64,000 nt of DNA, taken from the NCBI RefSeq assembly GCF_002278135.3, contig NZ_CP029425.2, forward strand, positions 930,001-994,000. The letters run 5' to 3'. Of this stretch, positions 15,908 to 25,441 are shown one piece after another. The notes beneath the pieces were generated by a model. That model made no database searches, was not told the DNA's origin, and worked only from the letters and a program-made list of their open reading frames with translations. The translations under genes were made by a program, and so were the position numbers. The stretch's first letter is position 1. Every line of letters begins with the position of its first letter. This DNA comes from Bradyrhizobium ottawaense. Its GTDB lineage: Bacteria > Pseudomonadota > Alphaproteobacteria > Rhizobiales > Xanthobacteraceae.

Positions 15908-16078
15908 CGCGACATCCCGGTCTGGCGTATCTTGATCCATCATGCGTTGCCGAACGCGGCCGTGCCATATTGACGGTGCTCGGGTTGCTTGTTGGGGGAG
16001 TGGTCACGGGCTCAATCCTTGTTGAGACGGTGTTTTCGTGGCCCGGGATGGGCAATCTGCTTATCACGTCGATCGGCA
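15908..16078 (+). pseudogene. Peptide ABC transporter permease fragment with frameshift
   Basis: Reads RDIPVWRILIHHALPNAAVP, then after a one-base shift at about 15968 ILTVLGLLVGGVVTGSILVE and TVFSWPGMGNLLI, the C-terminal EAA region of DppB/OppB permeases. Both ends are cut: by DUF2274 on the left and a deacetylase fragment on the right. Confidence 0.78.
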
Positions 16079-16267
16079 GCTGTGGTGCGCTACGGTGTGG
16101 CCCTGGGCGGCCATACGCCGCACGAGCTCGGGAAATTCCGCCGAGGATCGGCCCACCAGAAAGAACGTGGCTCGCGCGCATTCCTGTGCGAGCGCAGCCA
16201 ACACCTTATCCGTGTTCGGCGGCCGCGGTCCGTCATCGAAGGTGAGGACGACTTCATAGTCCGCCAT
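16079..16267 (-). pseudogene. Polysaccharide deacetylase, N-terminal fragment
   Basis: Minus strand MADYEVVLTFDDGPRPPNTD, then ALAQECARATFFLVGRSSAEFPEL and AAQGHTVAHHS: motifs 1 (TFDDGP) and 2 (HTxxH-like) of carbohydrate esterase family 4. The gene breaks off at the junction with the ABC permease piece, so the rest of the catalytic site is missing. It is not specially like NodB. Confidence 0.82.
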
Positions 16268-16488
16268 CTGCGAGTTCGGTTTGATTCTACGCTTCATCGC
16301 GCGATTCAAACACGGTGCACCTTTGTGTGTCGATATAATTAATGACTCAATACGTGTTATACAAAAGAATACAACTTAAACGTTGACATGGCCGAATGGT
16401 ATTTCCTATCGTCGCATCCAGAAAACCTCGTACGGCAGGCGTAAGCCATCTTGCGCGCCGGCAGTTTGCCGAAGGCGTAACTGACGAT

Positions 16489-16518
16489 CGTAGAGCGCTC
16501 CGTAGGGAGCGCTCTACG
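16489..16518. repeat. Perfect 13-bp hairpin
   Basis: CGTAGAGCGCTCC and GGAGCGCTCTACG pair fully around GTAG. No T-run follows on the plus strand, so it is not a typical Rho-independent terminator. It lies about 75 bases before the small gene at 16592. Confidence 0.7.
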
Positions 16519-16591
16519 TATTTGAGCAACGCGGCCGGCAAAAGCCGGCATCTGATGGCCCCGGCACGCTCCGAAAAGGTGGTAATAACCC

Positions 16592-16777
16592 GTGCGAGAC
16601 CTGATCATCGAAGCCTTTGACAGCGTCATCCGCTGCGAGATCGCGGAAGCAGACGACGTTCGCAAGGAAATCGCCCAGCGCGGCGCCTACTGGGCCGGCG
16701 ACGAGATATGGAAGCTGGGCCGCCAAGTCGCCGCGCTGCGCAAGCGTATCGCCGAGCTGGAAGAAACCGACGCATGA
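16592..16777 (+). CDS. Small hypothetical protein
   Basis: A 61-residue protein from a GTG start with AAGGTGGT nine bases upstream. It is charged and helical (DDVRKEIAQRGAYWAGDEIWKLGRQVAALRKRIAELEETDA), with a heptad pattern in the last 20 residues that suggests a coiled coil. A following frame (16774, ATGA overlap, MISADREYLLDAPLEPWLQSL) may be a coupled gene cut off by the recombinase fragment at about 16860. Function unknown. Confidence 0.5.
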   Translation: MRDLIIEAFDSVIRCEIAEADDVRKEIAQRGAYWAGDEIWKLGRQVAALRKRIAELEETDA

Positions 16778-16862
16778 TCTCAGCAGACCGCGAGTATCTG
16801 CTCGATGCCCCTCTAGAACCGTGGCTTCAATCGCTTCGAGCGGCACCGTGCGCCGGTTATCA

Positions 16863-17140
16863 CAGAAACCAGTTTCCTTCATGCGCGTGCAGATCGTTTG
16901 CCTCAGCAGTCATCCACTGCTCGCGCGGGTTTTCGCGGCTGATGCGCTTGCCGGTCTCCGGGACCTTTATGAACCTTTGGCGGTTCCAGATGATCCGCCC
17001 GGCGTACTGAAGGATGCCGTTCAAGCGCTTGCGGCTACCGTCAATGGTCGAGGCGTTCCAGGCGCCGCCACGTGGCCCGGGTACGCCTTTCTTGTTCAAG
17101 GCAGTTGCGATGTCGCGTGGCGAGTTGCCGCCTTCAACGG
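16863..17140 (-). pseudogene. Serine recombinase fragment (recombinase domain)
   Basis: Reads GNSPRDIATALNKKGVPGPR, GGAWNASTIDGSRKRLNGIL, AGRIIWNRQRFIKVPETGKR: the DNA-binding recombinase domain of a large serine recombinase of a different subfamily from the intact one beside it. No catalytic domain or zinc ribbon remains. Confidence 0.8.
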
Positions 17141-17163
17141 CTTCTTCATCTGCGGTGTTAGAC

Positions 17164-18744
17164 TCACGAAGGCTTTTCCTTGCCGACGCATTCGATGAGG
17201 AAGCGTGACAGCGCTTCGAACGTGTCAAATCGGTTTATGGTGCGGCCCTTATAGACTTCCTTTGAGAACCAGAACATGCGACGACTGAAGGTGAGCCACG
17301 CCGAGGGCATCAAGACATAGTCGAAGATCGCTTCGTTCTTCTCGTCCAGCCGAACCGCGACAACCCATCCCTTCGGCCACCTCACGCGGTATTGCAGCGT
17401 CCAGCGCAAGGGCCGGTTTTCATAGTTGCGGCATCTCGCGACCCGAAAGACGACATTCACGACATTGTCGATTCGAAGACATTCAGTCGAAGCATTGAGG
17501 GTGGCACTGCGACCAAGTCTCTCGAAGGCGTCTCGAAGGCGAGCAGCATTGCTAAGCTGAAGGGCGGCCCACCGTTGGTGCGACGCGTATTTGTCAAACC
17601 ATTCTTGATTGCCGTTGTACCCAATAAGACGGTAGATGTTCCGCAGCGCGCCGAAGTGCAAAACATACGATGACATGGACGGCAGTCCCGGACTTGAATT
17701 GATAATCGTCTTACTAAGCTTGCCTTTCTTCATCAGGACCTTACGGAGCCGAAGCAACATTTCCTCTTCGGGAATGCTGACGCGCCCCTCACCCATAATC
17801 TTTTGCGCGCGCCGGAATGCGTCGCGATGGACGATAGGTTCGATGGCATTCTCTTTTCTGATCCAGAGCTCCCTTGGGTTGCGCGTCACCTTGGCGCCAA
17901 GTTTTCTGCTTTTGCGATTGTAGGTCAGAACGCCGATATAAGCTTCGTTCCGGAGGAGGTCACCGACAGCCTTTCCAAGCCACGGTCTTCCCTGGCTATT
18001 CAAGATCCCTCGCTGGTTGAGCTCTCGGGCAATGGTGGCCTGCGATTTGTGACGGAGATATTCGTGGAGAATCCAATTCACGATCTCGACTTGATCGGGC
18101 GCACCGGGGATGAGCTTGACATGGTCGGTAAGCAAAGATTTGCGCTGGCCGATCGTTAAAATGCCCTTCGGTCTGCATTGATCGTCGACGAGACGTCGTT
18201 GGAACGCGTAAGCCGTAGGGCCGCCCATTTTGAAGCCGCGATGCGTCAGCCGGACTGACCCTGCGAAAACTTTGGCGGAGAGTTCCCGACTGAACTCAGC
18301 CGCCATCACTCTCTTAATATTCTTCATGATGCTGGCGAGAAGGCTTCCGTCATTGTCGAATTGCTCCGCGCAATAAGCAACCTCGACGCCCGCCCTGCGG
18401 CAGATGAACTCGTAGTGCGCGCTCTCGTCAACGTCCTGAAAGCGTCCCCATCGGCTCACGTCGAAGACAAGCAGATGAGCGAAGTCAGCGCGTCCCGATT
18501 GCACGTCTTCAACCAGTTCGGTAAGGCCCCCCCGGTTTTCGATTCTGAGGCCGCTTTCTCCCTCGTCACGATAGGTGTGGACGATGGTTAGCTTGTGAAG
18601 TTCGGCGTAGGTCGCGATGACCACTGCCTGATTCTCAATCGAGTATTGCTGGTAATCCGTCGACATGCGGACATACTGCGCCGCCCGTCGCGCTTTCTGC
18701 GACTGAGGCAGACGTTTCGCGTGTACAACAAGGGTGTTCCCCAT
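17164..18744 (-). CDS. Large serine recombinase
   Basis: A 526-residue recombinase. The resolvase domain has the nucleophile serine at residue 28 (AAQYVRMSTDYQQYSIENQ), DEGESGL and LLVFDVSRWGRFQD; the recombinase domain follows (KSQATIARELNQRGILNSQG, LRNEAYIGVLTYNR). The last 200 residues are unusual for the family and show no clear zinc ribbon. Such enzymes cut and join att sites of integrative elements or phages. It stands upstream of a recombinase fragment, in the same orientation, and could be an island integrase that arrived independently of the ICE. Appears intact. Confidence 0.85.
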   Translation of the reverse strand: MGNTLVVHAKRLPQSQKARRAAQYVRMSTDYQQYSIENQAVVIATYAELHKLTIVHTYRDEGESGLRIENRGGLTELVEDVQSGRADFAHLLVFDVSRWGRFQDVDESAHYEFICRRAGVEVAYCAEQFDNDGSLLASIMKNIKRVMAAEFSRELSAKVFAGSVRLTHRGFKMGGPTAYAFQRRLVDDQCRPKGILTIGQRKSLLTDHVKLIPGAPDQVEIVNWILHEYLRHKSQATIARELNQRGILNSQGRPWLGKAVGDLLRNEAYIGVLTYNRKSRKLGAKVTRNPRELWIRKENAIEPIVHRDAFRRAQKIMGEGRVSIPEEEMLLRLRKVLMKKGKLSKTIINSSPGLPSMSSYVLHFGALRNIYRLIGYNGNQEWFDKYASHQRWAALQLSNAARLRDAFERLGRSATLNASTECLRIDNVVNVVFRVARCRNYENRPLRWTLQYRVRWPKGWVVAVRLDEKNEAIFDYVLMPSAWLTFSRRMFWFSKEVYKGRTINRFDTFEALSRFLIECVGKEKPS

Positions 18745-18839
18745 GTTGCCTCCCCGCGGCTATATCGCGCCGCGCTGTATTGCGCATCGCAAACCATTTA
18801 GGCGCATCATCAAGTCCGCGCCATCGGAAAGTGTATTCA

Positions 18840-19147
18840 GAAAGAGTCAACTGCTATGTCGTTTTTCTTGAAAGCACGTTGCGGCGGGCGAAGCGAGCTG
18901 CAGAGAAATGCGGGTTTGCGCTTTTGGGCCCGTAGCCGACATGTCCGGCGCAGCTCTTTCGTCTGCTTCTGACGAGGCAACCAGCAGGATATCGTCGTTG
19001 TCCTTGTCGATGATGTTGAACGCCCATCCATCATGGCTGTGGCGATCGCCACGTCGGCCTTCTTCTCCTTATTGCCGCTATTCTTGTTGTAGACGTGGGT
19101 CTTGAAGCCGGCCTTGTCGACCATCTTCCAGAATGAGTCGCCGGGGA
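18840..19147 (-). pseudogene. NYN-domain protein, frameshifted
   Basis: Reads FWKMVDKAGFKTHVYNKN then KEKKADVAIATAMMDGR; one frame over it continues FNIIDKDNDDILLVASSEAD. This is the PIN-like NYN nuclease fold with its acidic metal-binding residues (VDxAI and DxDND). The shift and missing N-terminus make it a pseudogene. Confidence 0.7.
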
Positions 19148-19220
19148 GGTGAACCCCACATACCGCCCGTCAGCTGGCAAACCGACAGCGCTGGCAGCAA
19201 TTTAGGATTGGATGAATTCT

Positions 19221-20009
19221 TCAAGCTCGTCGATCATCGTTTACCGGGTTTGATTCCTCCGAAAGGATATCAATGGCCTCGAGCCTTGCGTCATACTCCT
19301 CGTATGTGCCGAGCAGGGCTTGGCCAACTGTCAAGTTGTGCACGGGATCGATAATCGAGGGGGAGTCGTAAGTTAGGGAGGTTGGTCCAGTAAATAGAAC
19401 TTCTTCGCCACGCTCGTCGCGTCGCAACGTTCGGTCCGTACACCATTTGACGAGTTGCGTGACCTCTCCCTTCCCGGACTCAATGATGGGCGGCAGCTGC
19501 CGAACCGAGTAGAAATTCGTCCGCGCAGAATACATCTGCCGCGAATCCGAGCTCATGCGCTCGTCTGGTTGAGCGGTAAGGGTCAGCAGGCGCTTGCCTT
19601 TCGGACGCTCGAGCGTACCCTGAATTAGACCGCCTTCTCTGATCAGTCTAATGTGCGCCAGCTTTTTTGGAGCACCAAGAACCTCTCGTCCCGAGGCGAG
19701 AGCTGCATCATTTACCGTCACGTAAATGTAAGGGATGTAGTAGCCAGTCTCGCCGTCGGGATCACGAACTTGAATTCCTGAATAGCACTCCAAGTATGGC
19801 CCGACAGTGCTTGAGCGATAGCTCGCGACCCCCACAATGGCGATTGCAGGGTTTGCTGCAGGTGCTAGTTCCTTCGGCAATAAACAATTCGCCTCGTGCC
19901 CCACGCTGAACATAAGGTTTATGGCTTGGCAGCCGAGAAACGCACCGCCACGATTTTTGCCCCCATGGTAAAGAGGCGCATCAAGCGGAATGCCTTTGAC
20001 GTCGGGCAT
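19221..20009 (-). CDS. Acetoacetate decarboxylase-family protein
   Basis: A 262-residue protein starting at ATG 20009 behind AAGGAGG. The central block GREVLGAPKKLAHIRLI matches the active-site lysine region of acetoacetate decarboxylases (E-x-x-G-x-P-K-K, Schiff-base lysine); YYIPYIYVTVNDAALASG is the strand before it. Members decarboxylate beta-keto acids or act on other keto acids. It is divergent from, and 1.2 kb away from, an SDR-oleate hydratase pair; the product of such a route could be a keto acid, so a shared pathway is possible but only inferred. Seems complete. Confidence 0.85.
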   Translation of the reverse strand: MPDVKGIPLDAPLYHGGKNRGGAFLGCQAINLMFSVGHEANCLLPKELAPAANPAIAIVGVASYRSSTVGPYLECYSGIQVRDPDGETGYYIPYIYVTVNDAALASGREVLGAPKKLAHIRLIREGGLIQGTLERPKGKRLLTLTAQPDERMSSDSRQMYSARTNFYSVRQLPPIIESGKGEVTQLVKWCTDRTLRRDERGEEVLFTGPTSLTYDSPSIIDPVHNLTVGQALLGTYEEYDARLEAIDILSEESNPVNDDRRA

Positions 20010-21245
20010 CGCATCCTCCTTGATCTCAGAACAATTCGCGCGGTTGGAGATTGAGCTATTCATCTCACCGCGCCTCTCCGGTTGTTGAAGCGCCCCTGAA
20101 GCGACTGTACTGCGCTGGCAGCGATGTGGGTTCGGTAGTCCGTGCGGCACATCGATCCGGTGATAGCGATCTTCGCTACGCGAGGCCGCAGTGCCGTTTC
20201 TGCGCCTTGCACCTCAATCCGCCGGATTAAACGATCCGAAAACATCCGACACGCTTGACCTTTTCCATTCTAGAAGCCGGCAGCTGTCCTGTGCTGCCGG
20301 ATGCGCCTGATTGTGCATCCATTCCGGCGGAGCCTGCTCACCGATGATGACGTCAAGGCGAGTGGGTGATTCCTATTTGTCTATCAGTCGTTATGCAACG
20401 TCGATGCCAGGCACCTCGTGCGGTTTATACGGCTCACTGGCTGACGTCAAATTGGGTACGAGTGACCCGACAACTTTCGACCCTTGTTCTGTTGCCTTCC
20501 TCGCTTGTCCGATTGACGACGCGATGTCGAAAGCCCGACATGATCAAGTATCCGGACAGAAAGTCGATGAGGCTCTCTCACGAGTTTTCGCAACAGCCTC
20601 GATTAAACCAGATCAGCGTAACATTGTCGCTGCGCATGGTCGAAAACGCAGGCCCTGACATCGCCGTCTCGGTGGAGAGTCGGAAGACCTCCGGCGCCTG
20701 TGCAAGAGTCACGTGAGGCTGACTTCCCATCAGAGTCTCGGCGCGCCGATTGCACGGAATGGATACTCCAATTCGCAAGACTAAGGAGAACCTCATGCGT
20801 TCTGCGCCCCACTTTTCGATCCACAAGGAGCTCAGCACCGTTCGGCACCGGTATCGCTCCGCTCGCGGGTACCGATCCTATCTCCGAAACCGGAGGAAAT
20901 TCGGTCGCAAATTGTCGGCGTCTAGAAGGCGGGGTAGTTCGGCAAAGCCAATGCAATAATCCAAAGGATGGCTAACGCCTGAGCGGCGGAAGCATGTTCG
21001 CGACGTGAAATCGTTATCGAAGTGCTTTAGCGCCAATTTACACGGGTACTGCGCACAGGCTTTGGGAATCAAAGATGATACGTAGCAGAGGGCAGATCGC
21101 CAAGAGTCCGGGGCGTGGTGCAGACCGCAACTCTTGGCTTGCCCGACTTTCAATGCTCGTTCTCAACCATTTTGATCAACACGCCCGTCATCCTTTTTGA
21201 TGCTGAAAACCCCTGCACCGCCACTGATCGAGGGAACCAAGAGTT
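20010..21245. other. Gene-poor stretch between divergent metabolic genes
   Basis: Several open frames on both strands (for example 20311-20658 plus and 20578-20838 minus) show no family pattern. The ends must hold the promoters of the decarboxylase-like gene and of the SDR gene. Nothing else is supported. Confidence 0.5.
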
Positions 21246-22004
21246 ATGGGACGTGTGAGCGAAAAAGTCATTTTGGTAACCGGCGGGGCTCAAGGGATGG
21301 GGGCCGCTCATGCGCGCCTGCTGGTAGCCGAGGGCGCGAAAGTCGTGATCACCGATATTCTTGACAATGAAGGAGCGACTTTCGCGGCCGAACTTGGCCC
21401 ATCCGCGATCTATGTGCGTCAAGACGTCGCTCAGCCAGGGGAATGGTGCCAGGCGATTGCGGCTGCGGAGGGCAAGTTCGGCGCGGTGCACGGCCTCGTC
21501 AACAATGCAGGCATAGCGAGTATGGCTCCCATCGAGCGGTTCCCGCTCGAGCAGTGGGAGAAGACCCTGGCTGTCAATCTCACCGGTGTATTCTTGGGAA
21601 TGCAGACTGCCCTACCTGCGATGCGCCGCGCGGGCGGAGGCTCGATCGTCAACATCTCGTCGGTCGAGGGGATGAGGGGTAGTCCTGGGCTTCACGCCTA
21701 TGTTGCTTCCAAGTTCGGCGTGCGGGGCATAACGAAGTCCGCTGCCTTGGAGGCCGCCGCGTCCGGCGTTCGCATAAACTCTATCCATCCGGGCTTCATC
21801 AACACTCGGATGACAGAGAACATCGATCTTTCCAGTTTTCCAATTCCGCTCGCGCGGCCAGCCGAGCCGCAGGAAGTGTCACAGGCAGTCTTGTTCCTGC
21901 TTAGCGACGAGTCCTCTTATCTTACCGGCTCCGAAATCGTCGTCGATGGCGGTCTGACGATCGGCGTCCCGCAGAAGGGTCAGGCGGTCGAAAACATCTT
22001 CTGA
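21246..22004 (+). CDS. Short-chain dehydrogenase/reductase
   Basis: A 252-residue classical SDR: NAD(P) site TGGAQGMG (residues 12-19), acidic D at the end of strand 2 (VVITDILD) pointing to NAD(H), NNAG, catalytic serine in NISSVEG, YVASK (Y-x-x-x-K) and PGFINTRM. The C-terminus has the usual SSYLTGSEIVVDGG. It ends 45 bases before the oleate hydratase, same strand, so likely one operon. Known bacterial routes oxidise 10-hydroxystearate made by oleate hydratase to 10-ketostearate with an alcohol dehydrogenase; this SDR is a candidate for that step. The substrate is inferred from context only. Confidence 0.9.
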   Translation: MGRVSEKVILVTGGAQGMGAAHARLLVAEGAKVVITDILDNEGATFAAELGPSAIYVRQDVAQPGEWCQAIAAAEGKFGAVHGLVNNAGIASMAPIERFPLEQWEKTLAVNLTGVFLGMQTALPAMRRAGGGSIVNISSVEGMRGSPGLHAYVASKFGVRGITKSAALEAAASGVRINSIHPGFINTRMTENIDLSSFPIPLARPAEPQEVSQAVLFLLSDESSYLTGSEIVVDGGLTIGVPQKGQAVENIF

Positions 22005-22049
22005 CTATCAGCGGACGGATTGTCACATCAAACGAGATCGAATGTCGCG

Positions 22050-23810
22050 ATGTATTACACCAGTGGAAATTACGAAGCTTTTGCTCGGCCCCGCAAACCC
22101 GCCGGCGTGGATAGCAAGACAGCATGGTTCGTTGGTTCGGGGTTGGCTGCGCTCTCCGGCGCGGCCTTCTTGATCCGCGACGGGCAGTTGCGTGGCGACC
22201 GTATCACCATCCTCGAACGACAGACGGTTCCGGGGGGCGCGTTGGACGGTTGTCAGGATCCGGAAAGGGGATTCGTGATTCGAGGTGGTAGAGAGATGGA
22301 GGATCATTTCGAGTGTCTCTGGGATCTGTTTCGTTCGATCCCATCGCTCGAACTTGAAGGCGCCAGCGTGCTCGATGAGTTTTACTGGCTGAACAAGGAT
22401 GATCCGAACTACACACTACGGCGGGCGACGGTGAAGCAGGGGCAGGATGCCCATACCGATGGCCTCTTCACACTGAGCGAACAGGCCCAGAAAGAGCTGA
22501 TTGCCCTTTTTCTTGCCACTCGTAAGCAGATGGAGACCAAGCGCATCGACGAAGTGTTCGGAAGAGATTTCTTCAACAGCAATTTCTGGCTCTATTGGCG
22601 GACCATGTTCGCCTTTGAAGAATGGCATTCAGCCCTCGAGATGAAACTTTATCTGCATCGATTCATCCACCATATCGGCGGCCTGCCGGATTTCAGTACG
22701 CTGAAGTTTACCAAATACAATCAATATGAATCGCTCGTTCTGCCGTTATCCAAATGGCTGTTGGCGCAAGGCGTCAACTTTCGCTACGGGGTCGGAGTCA
22801 CCGATATCGATTTCGACATAAAGCGTGGCCGCAAGCAAGCCACAGCCATCCGCTGGCTGGAGAATGGCATTGAGGGCAGTCTCATTATTGGCGCCGACGA
22901 TCTTGTTTTCATGACGATCGGGTCGCTGACCGAAAACTCGGACATGGGGGACCATCACACGGCCGCCAGGCTCAACGAAGGACCGGCGCCCGCCTGGGAT
23001 CTGTGGCGGCGTATTGCGGCCAAAGATGCGGCCTTTGGACGCCCAAATGTCTTTTGCGGCAATATTCCTGCAAGCAAATGGGAATCGGCGACGATCACGA
23101 CCCTGGACAAACGCATTCCAGCATACATCCGCAAGATCGCCAAACGCGATCCGTTCAGCGGCAAGGTTGTCACAGGAGGCATCGTTACGGTGAAAGATTC
23201 GAGCTGGTTGCTCAGTTGGACCACAAATCGCCAGCCGCATTTCAAGCGCCAGCCCAGCGATCAAGTCGTCGTCTGGGTCTATTCGCTATTCGTCGATAAA
23301 GCCGGCGACTACGTGAGGAAACCGATGCAAGATTGTACGGGCGAGGAAATCACGCAAGAATGGCTTTATCACCTCGGTGTGCCGGTTGCGAGTATACCGG
23401 AACTCGCCGCTGGGGCCGCCAAGACGGTCCCGGTGATGATGCCCTACGTCACTTCCTTCTTCATGCCGCGGCAGGCGGGCGACCGGCCAGATGTTGTGCC
23501 GAAAGATGCGGTCAATTTCGCCTTCATCGGCCAGTTCGCGGAGTCGGGTGAACGGGATTGTATCTTCACGACGGAATACTCCGTTCGGACCGCGATGGAA
23601 GCCGTGTATATCCTCCTCAAGATTGAACGTGGCGTGCCCGAGGTATTCAACTCGACCTATGATATTCGCAAGCTGCTTGCAGCAATGGGTAGACTGCGCG
23701 ACGGCAATGAAATTGAGATCCCGGGACCTGCGTTCCTGCGCGAGCTCATTCTAAAAAAGATTGAAGCGACTGAGCTTGGCGAACTACTCAATAAATATCA
23801 CCTGAGGTGA
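22050..23810 (+). CDS. ohyA: Oleate hydratase (FAD-dependent fatty acid double-bond hydratase)
   Basis: A 586-residue member of the myosin-cross-reactive antigen family (EC 4.2.1.53). FAD site WFVGSGLAALSGAAFL (about 28-43) and ERQTVPGGALDG; the GGREMEDHFECLWDLF block holds the catalytic glutamate, and KYNQYESLVLPLSKW the conserved tyrosine block of the substrate site. It adds water to the cis-9 double bond of oleic and similar acids to give 10-hydroxy acids. The ATG at 22050 matches family starts (MYYxSGNYEAFARPRKP). Length is normal and the gene looks intact. It follows an SDR in one operon. Confidence 0.95.
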   Translation: MYYTSGNYEAFARPRKPAGVDSKTAWFVGSGLAALSGAAFLIRDGQLRGDRITILERQTVPGGALDGCQDPERGFVIRGGREMEDHFECLWDLFRSIPSLELEGASVLDEFYWLNKDDPNYTLRRATVKQGQDAHTDGLFTLSEQAQKELIALFLATRKQMETKRIDEVFGRDFFNSNFWLYWRTMFAFEEWHSALEMKLYLHRFIHHIGGLPDFSTLKFTKYNQYESLVLPLSKWLLAQGVNFRYGVGVTDIDFDIKRGRKQATAIRWLENGIEGSLIIGADDLVFMTIGSLTENSDMGDHHTAARLNEGPAPAWDLWRRIAAKDAAFGRPNVFCGNIPASKWESATITTLDKRIPAYIRKIAKRDPFSGKVVTGGIVTVKDSSWLLSWTTNRQPHFKRQPSDQVVVWVYSLFVDKAGDYVRKPMQDCTGEEITQEWLYHLGVPVASIPELAAGAAKTVPVMMPYVTSFFMPRQAGDRPDVVPKDAVNFAFIGQFAESGERDCIFTTEYSVRTAMEAVYILLKIERGVPEVFNSTYDIRKLLAAMGRLRDGNEIEIPGPAFLRELILKKIEATELGELLNKYHLR

Positions 23811-24068
23811 TTAAGGCAGCGGACGCTGCGGCTTCGCTCGGATAGAGAAGCGCTGTCCTGCGCCGTGACGGCTCGGACTCGCCAAGGCGCGGATCAAACG
23901 TTCGCGCCGATCTTCCAGGCAACCTTTAGGCGTACTCTGGAATTCGGTGTTCTTTCGGCTTGATGTTATTCTCGCCACACGCATCCGATTAACCTCTTGC
24001 CACGAGGTGAGGGCGAAACTAGCTAGTGGCTCGTCACAGTGATCTTGATGGTTTGATACCGGCCAGCT

Positions 24069-24236
24069 TAGGATAGGCAAGTTTTCTGGCGGCACAAGGA
24101 CTTCGATGCTTCTGGGGATGCAGGATTCGGCGGGTGGCCGTCCGGACATGTGCGAATAGGTATAGATGAACGCCAGATAATGGCCCTGCTTCTCGGTAAA
24201 GCGTGCGCCTGGTTTTTGACTCATGGATCGATTCAT
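24069..24236 (-). pseudogene. LexA-like HTH protein with internal deletion
   Basis: Reads KPGARFTEKQGHYLAFIYTY, SGRPPAES, and then directly PRSIEVLVPPENLPIL. Intact relatives have a further 25 to 30 residues of winged helix between the two parts, here lost; after them the frame runs on into unrelated text up to 23811. Such small LexA-fold regulators are common in Bradyrhizobiaceae. Confidence 0.6.
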
Positions 24237-24246
24237 CCGTGCCTCC

Positions 24247-24548
24247 TTAGTCGTCCGTGAAGAACAGGTAAGGGGCTGATCTGGAGTCGTTGTTTTTCGG
24301 CTGCGGCGATTTTGTGATTGCAGGCTTTGACAGTGCGGTAGCTCGGAACCTGCAATTTGCAGTTTGAGATTCCCTCGAATCGCACGGCATGATTCGGCGC
24401 TCGTATCGGGAGGAGCCGATGCGACCGAAGAAGCCGAAGGCGACGGACGAAGGTGATCTGTTCCGGGCCAGGCTCAAGCAGGTCATCAACATGGAGCACG
24501 AACTGGTTCAGCACGCCGGCAAGATCAATTGGGACTGGATCGACTATC
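24247..24548 (+). mobile_element. Left end of a second IS5-type element, truncated
   Basis: TTAGTCGTCCGTGAAGAA at 24247 equals the left end of the complete element at 60477. A transposase start at 24419 reads MRPKKPKATDEGDLFRARLK and stays alike up to NWDWID, where IS21 istB sequence takes over. Only the first 40 or so codons remain. Confidence 0.85.
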
Positions 24549-24549
24549 G

Positions 24550-24790
24550 ACATGAAGGCGCCGCGCGGGCTCGACAAGCCGCTGTTCCAAAAGCTCGTCG
24601 CCGGCGAGTGGATCGACCGGCATCAGAACCTGCTCATCATCGGCCCGACCGGCGTCTGCAAGAGCTGGATTGCTTGCGCCTTGGGCCACAAGGCCTGCCG
24701 CGACAACCGCTCCGTGCTCTGTCAGCGGCTGCCGCGGCTGTTCGAGGCGCTTGCCCTCGCGCGGGGCGACGGCCGATGGTTGGGTTGCCG
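24550..24790 (+). pseudogene. istB: istB (IS21 ATPase) fragment
   Basis: Reads MKAPRGLDKPLFQKLVAGEW, LLIIGPTGVCKSWIACALGH and FEALALARGDGRW: the P-loop region of the IS21 helper ATPase, with C replacing the usual G in the P-loop (GPTGVCKSW). Both ends are missing. Confidence 0.82.
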
Positions 24791-24799
24791 ATGAGCTCC

Positions 24800-25098
24800 G
24801 CGCTTTGACTTCCTTGTAGACGTTGCTGATCGACATCGCGGATGTTGCGACACCGCGCCATCGACGAACCGCGTTCGGATGCGAGATCGGCGTGATAGCC
24901 ATCGATCTTGGCGAGCATCTCCTGCACGAGCGCCGGATCAAAGTCGATAGCGACTGCTGCTGACTTTGCCGTCGTTTGTCCCTGTTGCGTTGCTTGGCCT
25001 CGGCGAGCTCTCATGCGCTTGACCTTGCCGATGATGGCGTTGCGAGATACGCATCGCCACCCCTCGCAGACACCGAGTGGCCCGCGCTCCACATGCAT
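24800..25098 (-). pseudogene. Fragment of a small DNA-binding protein (GcrA/GapR-like text)
   Basis: The minus strand reads SRNAIIGKVKRMRARRGQAT, then DPALVQEMLAKIDGYHADLA, SMARCRNIRD and, one frame over, ISNVYKEVKAR. The first part is like the GcrA helix-turn-helix; the second is like phage-type DUF2312 helices. Assignment is uncertain; the frame break shows decay. Confidence 0.4.
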
Positions 25099-25441
25099 TG
25101 CAGAAGCGACACCTCCTCAGAATCCCATGCCGATGTGGCTTGATTGACCATCGTTCGTCATCGTCACGAGCACGAGTCGATGGTCGTTTTGATTGTCGCC
25201 AAAAGCAGTGCGTGTCGATGTTTACGCTTGTTCGCCGCTATTCGATGTTCGGAAAGGTTTTTGGCTGCGACGATCGGCCTGCCTTATAAAATAGGCAGAC
25301 GAACGTGTATTTATGCCTGCGGTTGCATCGTGTCCGGAAAGTTGATCCGCTTACGTTAACGGCTGTTGACAACATGCGTTAACGGCGTTGCAATCACCAG
25401 CACGACAAACGGCGGTGAGTTTACCAACTAACAACAGCAGC

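Noticed and set aside
16079..16267. NodB chitooligosaccharide deacetylase
   Set aside because: The TFDDGP motif is present, but the rest does not match NodB better than other family 4 esterases, no other nod gene is near, and only an N-terminal piece remains.
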